From: Todiramphus chloris collaris
Taxonomy: Eukaryota; Chordata; Aves; Coraciiformes; Alcedinidae
Assembly (NCBI GenBank): GCA_025345505.1
Contig: JANVCC010000049.1
Coordinates: 7,097,568 to 7,161,567, forward strand
Length of the DNA: 64,000 nt
Direction of reading: 5' to 3'
Shown: positions 61,801 to 64,000 of the stretch, one piece after another
Layout: each line of letters opens with the position of its first letter
How positions within the stretch are numbered: the first letter of the stretch is position 1
Position numbers and translations under genes: made by a program
Notes under the pieces: generated by a model
Told to the model about the DNA's origin: nothing
Databases searched by the model: none
What the model saw: the letters and a program-made list of their open reading frames with translations, nothing else

Positions 61801-64000
61801 CTTTAAAATGTAGTGATCAAGCATTGCTAACTGGTAGTAGATTACATGCTTCCAATCTTCATGTTTCAGGTCTTACGGCCTCTTGGGGTGAGGGCATGGA
61901 CTGTGTGTTTATCTGCATGCAACGTGTCTTTGGTGCTGTTACAGCTGGTATTTGCTTCTTTTTGAAAAGAAAAAAAAAAAAAAAGGCAAACTTGTTCTCG
62001 GATATCCCAAAAGCGTGGAAGGCATTTGAAAGTGATGCGGTAGCGGAAATCAGAGGCCGAAAAAAGATGCTATGCTCGCAGTTGTGACTGCTACGGGGAA
62101 GCGTTACTTGGGATTTATGCAGTGTGTCTGGAAAACTGAGACTGGAGTGCTTGAGGGAGGCTTTGGTGTGAACAGCAGCTTCATGCCGGTACTCTGGGAA
62201 GTTGTAGGCATGTACCACACCATCAAATACAGCGTTACCTCTGCTCTGGTTTTGAGGCCACCCATGAAACTGTGGTTTCATGAAGGCTCTTAGGTGAGTT
62301 GCCACTTTTTTTCACCATTTTACTGCTGTATGAGGAAAACACGAGTGTTTGTATTAGGAAGTGGGAAAGCTCCTTCTGTAGTGATGGGAAGGCTGCCTGA
62401 GCAGAACGGTCGTGTAAGCTGTGGAGTCTGGGATCCCACATGCCTCCATCCCTGTGTTTTGTTGATGTGAGGAGTTTCCAAGAAGGTACTATGGTCTTTT
62501 GTGTTCTTTCCTGCTAGTTTTATAACAGCTCTGTTATTAACGTTAATCAACATATACATACAATAATTCCAGTAATTCTCTTTAATCATGAGGAGGACTT
62601 TTCTATAGCCTGGCCACATGCAGTACTCATAAATTAGCTCAGAACAGCATTTCTAACATATCACCCCCCTTCATCTTCACAGGGGAATTTTCTGCAAAGC
62701 TATTAGTGACTTAAAGGAGCCCGTTTGGTTTAGAAAAGATGTGGTTTTCAAACCTTTAATTTCCATGTTCTTTACACAGAGAGACTGCAGAGGCAGGCTG
62801 CAAATACAATGAGAGCTCCCATTTGTGAATTAGGTCTGCATTCTTTTTGACTCAAGAAAGCAGAGGAAAAGGAAAGCATTTATACGTACCACTGTGTATT
62901 TCATCCACTTCACAGTTGTGTTGATCTGAATGTGAGATTTCTGGTTCCAACCACTTCTCTGGTTTTCTCGGTGGGTGTTCTTAGAGCATGGTTAATGCTG
63001 TGTACCTCTGGGTGCAGCATGGCCTGTGGAGTGCTATCTGATGGAGGTCTTCTCAGCACCCTTGTGGCTATTGTAACATGATTAATTTCTGTTTAATTTA
63101 AAAGAGAAAGTAGCAAGGGGTTTGGAGGTCGGTAGATCTGATTCTCCAAGTTCTTCCCAGGAGACAAAGCCAAGATAAAATGAGAGGGATGGAGGCTTGA
63201 ATTCCAGGAGCAGCAGTGCCTTGCAGTGTGACACTTGCTGGCTTTTGCAAGCCATATGAAGCACGGACTATCTTCACTGAGCCCTTTTCTTCAAGATTCA
63301 CTTCTTACTTTAGTGCAGACTGGGTTTTATTACGTTGTGCTAGCCACATCTTGCACAGACTGTGCGAAACCTGAAGCACACGCTAAAAGATTGAGAGTCC
63401 GTTTAGACCTGTGGTCTGCTTAGCACCTTCCTCAGAAGAGGAAGAGGTTAGCATCCCAATACCTGAAAATGTGTGGTGAAGGATGACAGCAAGTGGGCTC
63501 AGGAGCTACCTGCCTGAAGTGTTATAAGTCTGCGGTGGTGTGGAAAGCACAGCAGTTTGTAAGGGGTTAACAAGCTCCTGTGTTTGGCAGTTTGGGCAAC
63601 AGTGCAAGTGGAAGGGAAAGCTGAGTAAAGGTAAGCTAAGGAGAAAGGTGAGTCTCTTGGCTTTTGGCTGGCTGGTGCTGGAAACATCTTTGGAGATTAG
63701 TTGAATGGTTTTCCAGAGATCTGCTTTTGTTTTGTAACCATTTTGTGGCTAATGCAGCAAGCTCTGAGCAAGTGAGCTGGATGAGGACTGATGCGGGGAG
63801 GTTTGTTCTCCTCTTTGGCTGGCGGAGCTGCCTGCCCATGTTACAGGCAGGATCTGCTCTGTCACCTCATCTGCCTGGACCCAGCACTGTCTCTCTCAGA
63901 AAAATACTACAGCAAAACATAACGCTTCTTCATTCCTGTATGGCAAAAAGATCATTTCTGTGCAGTGAGCTTGGCCAAAGGAGGAGATAGGTTTAAATTT

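Larger units (their letters stand above)
7085..64000 (+). other. FGF13: FGF13 first intron (partial, runs out of window)
   Basis: No further FGF13 exon was found by eye. I looked for the 1V segment (FRAKCHEIFCC region), the 1U start (MALLRKSYS) and the 1S start. FGF13 has very large introns in other vertebrates, so an intron of more than 57 kb is plausible. A short exon could still have been missed. Confidence 0.7.
54091..64000. other. Intron DNA, no gene seen
   Basis: No exon, RNA gene or named repeat recognised up to the window end. A/C tracts occur at 55549-55645 and 55829-55882, a G/T tract at 56735-56822, and an A-rich run near 61966-61984. The many frames at 59.4-59.9 kb are mutually overlapping shadows in a GC-richer patch. 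Confidence 0.55.

Noticed and set aside
7085..64000. Other FGF13 exons (1V, 1U, 1S, core exons)
   Set aside because: Expected peptides were looked for by eye and not found. The core exons must lie outside; a short exon could still have been overlooked.
1..64000. tRNA, U6, 5S or other small RNA genes
   Set aside because: No convincing internal promoter boxes or U6-type start sequence were seen.

Overview
The window looks like nuclear DNA of a bird. It carries five fragments of chicken-repeat-1 (CR1) LINEs, recognised by ORF2 carboxy-terminal peptides and by the CR1 3' end (tandem ATTCTATG-type 8-mers, or the reverse complement in minus-strand copies). There is no dense coding, no operon structure and no CRISPR or phage signal. 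Almost all ORFs are chance frames in GC-rich or repeat DNA.

The one gene I can support is the 5' end of FGF13 (FHF2), on the plus strand. A CpG island (about 5.2-7.8 kb) holds the alternative first coding exon '1Y'. Its start codon is at 7036, it encodes the 16 residues MSGKVIKPKEEKDASK plus one base of the next codon, and a consensus splice donor follows at 7085. Peptide and splice phase both fit the 1Y isoform. No other FGF13 exon was found, so roughly the last 57 kb reads as its first intron, and the first 5 kb as upstream DNA.

Layout: 1-5.2 kb is upstream DNA with a TATA/CRE-like promoter signature at 2.68-2.71 kb and a CR1 fragment at 4.8 kb. 5.2-7.8 kb is the CpG island, exon 1Y and, just inside the intron, six GCATG motifs, one in the loop of a predicted G8/C13 hairpin. 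14.6-15.5 kb is an LTR-like repeat with a 77-bp minisatellite broken by a 10-N gap. CR1 copies lie at 19.0-19.5 (+), 24.8-25.1 (-), 36.9-38.1 (+, internally deleted) and 43.3-43.7 kb (-). The rest is AT-rich intron with A/C-only or G/T-only tracts, a few inverted repeats, candidate regulatory blocks and small CpG-rich patches. The clearest patch is 53.5-54.1 kb, where CpG is not depleted.

I see no new protein-coding system. The items most worth following are the GCATG cluster beside exon 1Y, the intronic CpG patch at 53.5-54.1 kb and the upstream TATA/CRE signature.
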